A DNA stretch of 6,448 nucleotides from Deltaproteobacteria bacterium (lineage in GTDB: Bacteria > Desulfobacterota > Desulfobacteria > Desulfobacterales > C00003060): positions 1 to 6,448 of the forward strand of contig JAFDGP010000144.1 of assembly GCA_019309245.1 (NCBI GenBank), read 5' to 3'. Positions 6,002 to 6,448 of this stretch are shown here, piece after piece (positions within the stretch are counted from its first letter, which is position 1; each line of letters opens with the position of its first letter). The position numbers and the translations under genes are program-made. The notes below the pieces were generated by a model, which was not told the origin of the DNA, did no database searches, and was given only the letters and a program-made list of their open reading frames with translations.

Positions 6002-6029
6002 TCAACATCGCGCGCCAAGTGTATATAAT
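6002..6029 (+). promoter_or_regulatory. Probable promoter of the downstream gene
   Basis: TATAAT at 6024-6029 is a perfect -10 box. TCAACA at 6002-6007 matches the -35 at four of six positions with a 16-bp spacer. It overlaps a perfect 10-bp palindrome, GTTGATCAAC (5997-6006), which could be an operator. Transcription would begin near 6036, about 60 nt before the ATG at 6099, which suggests the gene is a unit separate from leuA. Confidence 0.55.
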
Positions 6030-6098
6030 CACACGGGACGGCTTCGACGATTTCGCGCCGGATCGGCACGAATGCACCGCAGGGATTAAAGTCCGCTA

Positions 6099-6448
6099 AT
6101 GAAAGCGCTTCTAAAAGAGGTCTTATTCCCCGTTCTTGTGTTGGGATGTCTGCTTGCCGGGCCTGTAACATGTCGTGTTGCCGGGGCTCGGGACCTGATT
6201 GAAACGGTAAACGCCCACGCCCGGATCAACTGGTCCCGCGGCGTCGTGGTGGCCGATGAGAGTCACCCTTTGGCGAACGGTCCCAAACAGCACAACGCCA
6301 AGGCAGGGACACCGGGCCCTTGTCCCGACTTGTTCGAGGCCGTTCAGCGGGTCCGGATAGACGCTTCGTCTTTCGTCAAGGATCTCGTGAAAAAAAGCGA
6401 CATGATCCGGGCGCAATTGGACGGGATGTTGAGAAACCCTCAGGTCAT
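6099..6448 (+). CDS. Exported LPP20-like protein (3' end outside window)
   Basis: A frame starting at ATG 6099 stays open for 116 codons to the window edge. The N-terminus is a typical export signal: charged MKALLKE, a hydrophobic core to about residue 22, and a likely signal peptidase I site after VAGA (about residue 30). A cysteine at about 17 (VLVLGC) could instead be a lipobox, though the hydrophobic run continues past it. The mature part has ARINWSRGVVVA, then RVRIDASSFVKDLVKKSDMI. This resembles LPP20-family proteins, where an INW-x-x-GVV strand is followed by a helix and a V(R)ID...VKSD(V/I)I stretch. The usual alanine/arginine-rich helix between them is replaced by a Gly/Pro/Cys-containing stretch (KAGTPGPCPDLF). 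The role is not known; an envelope or flagellum-related function is only suggested by the family. AGGGA at 6081-6085 is a rather distant ribosome binding site (13 nt), but an in-frame TAA at 6087 excludes an earlier start. Confidence 0.7.
   Translation, partial: MKALLKEVLFPVLVLGCLLAGPVTCRVAGARDLIETVNAHARINWSRGVVVADESHPLANGPKQHNAKAGTPGPCPDLFEAVQRVRIDASSFVKDLVKKSDMIRAQLDGMLRNPQV

Overview
The window looks like chromosomal DNA from a moderately GC-rich bacterium, most likely an anaerobic member of the Desulfobacterota (sulfate-reducer relatives). This lineage is an inference. It rests on the general protein flavour, a histidine-type (sulfide-dependent) Thi4 thiazole synthase, and an LPP20-like secreted protein resembling those common in that phylum. 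No mobile element, CRISPR array, rRNA or tRNA is visible.

Layout, left to right. Positions 1-263 are a structure-rich leader: a possible tail of an upstream gene, followed by nested inverted repeats that include an 18-bp perfect pair. Next is priA (264-2726, +), the primosomal helicase, with a TTG start. It converges on thi4 (2794-3612, -), which makes the thiazole half of thiamine. Only 67 bp separate the two stops, and no clear terminator lies between them. A gene-poor stretch follows (3613-4097). It holds palindromes just upstream of thi4, a 16-bp perfect inverted repeat built from ACGAAA-type units, and other weak inverted repeats.

The most informative part is 4084-4345, the leader of leuA (4346-5941, +, 2-isopropylmalate synthase). 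It encodes an unannotated 40-codon peptide whose end carries seven leucine codons in nine, five of them consecutive. The peptide is followed by an intrinsic terminator with a 9-bp GC-rich stem and eight T. The last sense codons of the peptide (TGCCTGCGG) are exactly complementary to the 5' strand of the terminator. This gives the two mutually exclusive hairpins expected of ribosome-mediated transcription attenuation. I read it as a leucine-sensing attenuator: charged tRNA-Leu allows termination, and leucine shortage stalls the ribosome and lets leuA be transcribed.

After leuA, a perfect TATAAT box precedes a gene that runs off the right end (6099 onward, +). It encodes an exported protein with an LPP20-like pattern. 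The genes do not form one pathway operon: DNA replication restart, thiamine synthesis, leucine synthesis and an envelope protein appear to be independent transcription units.
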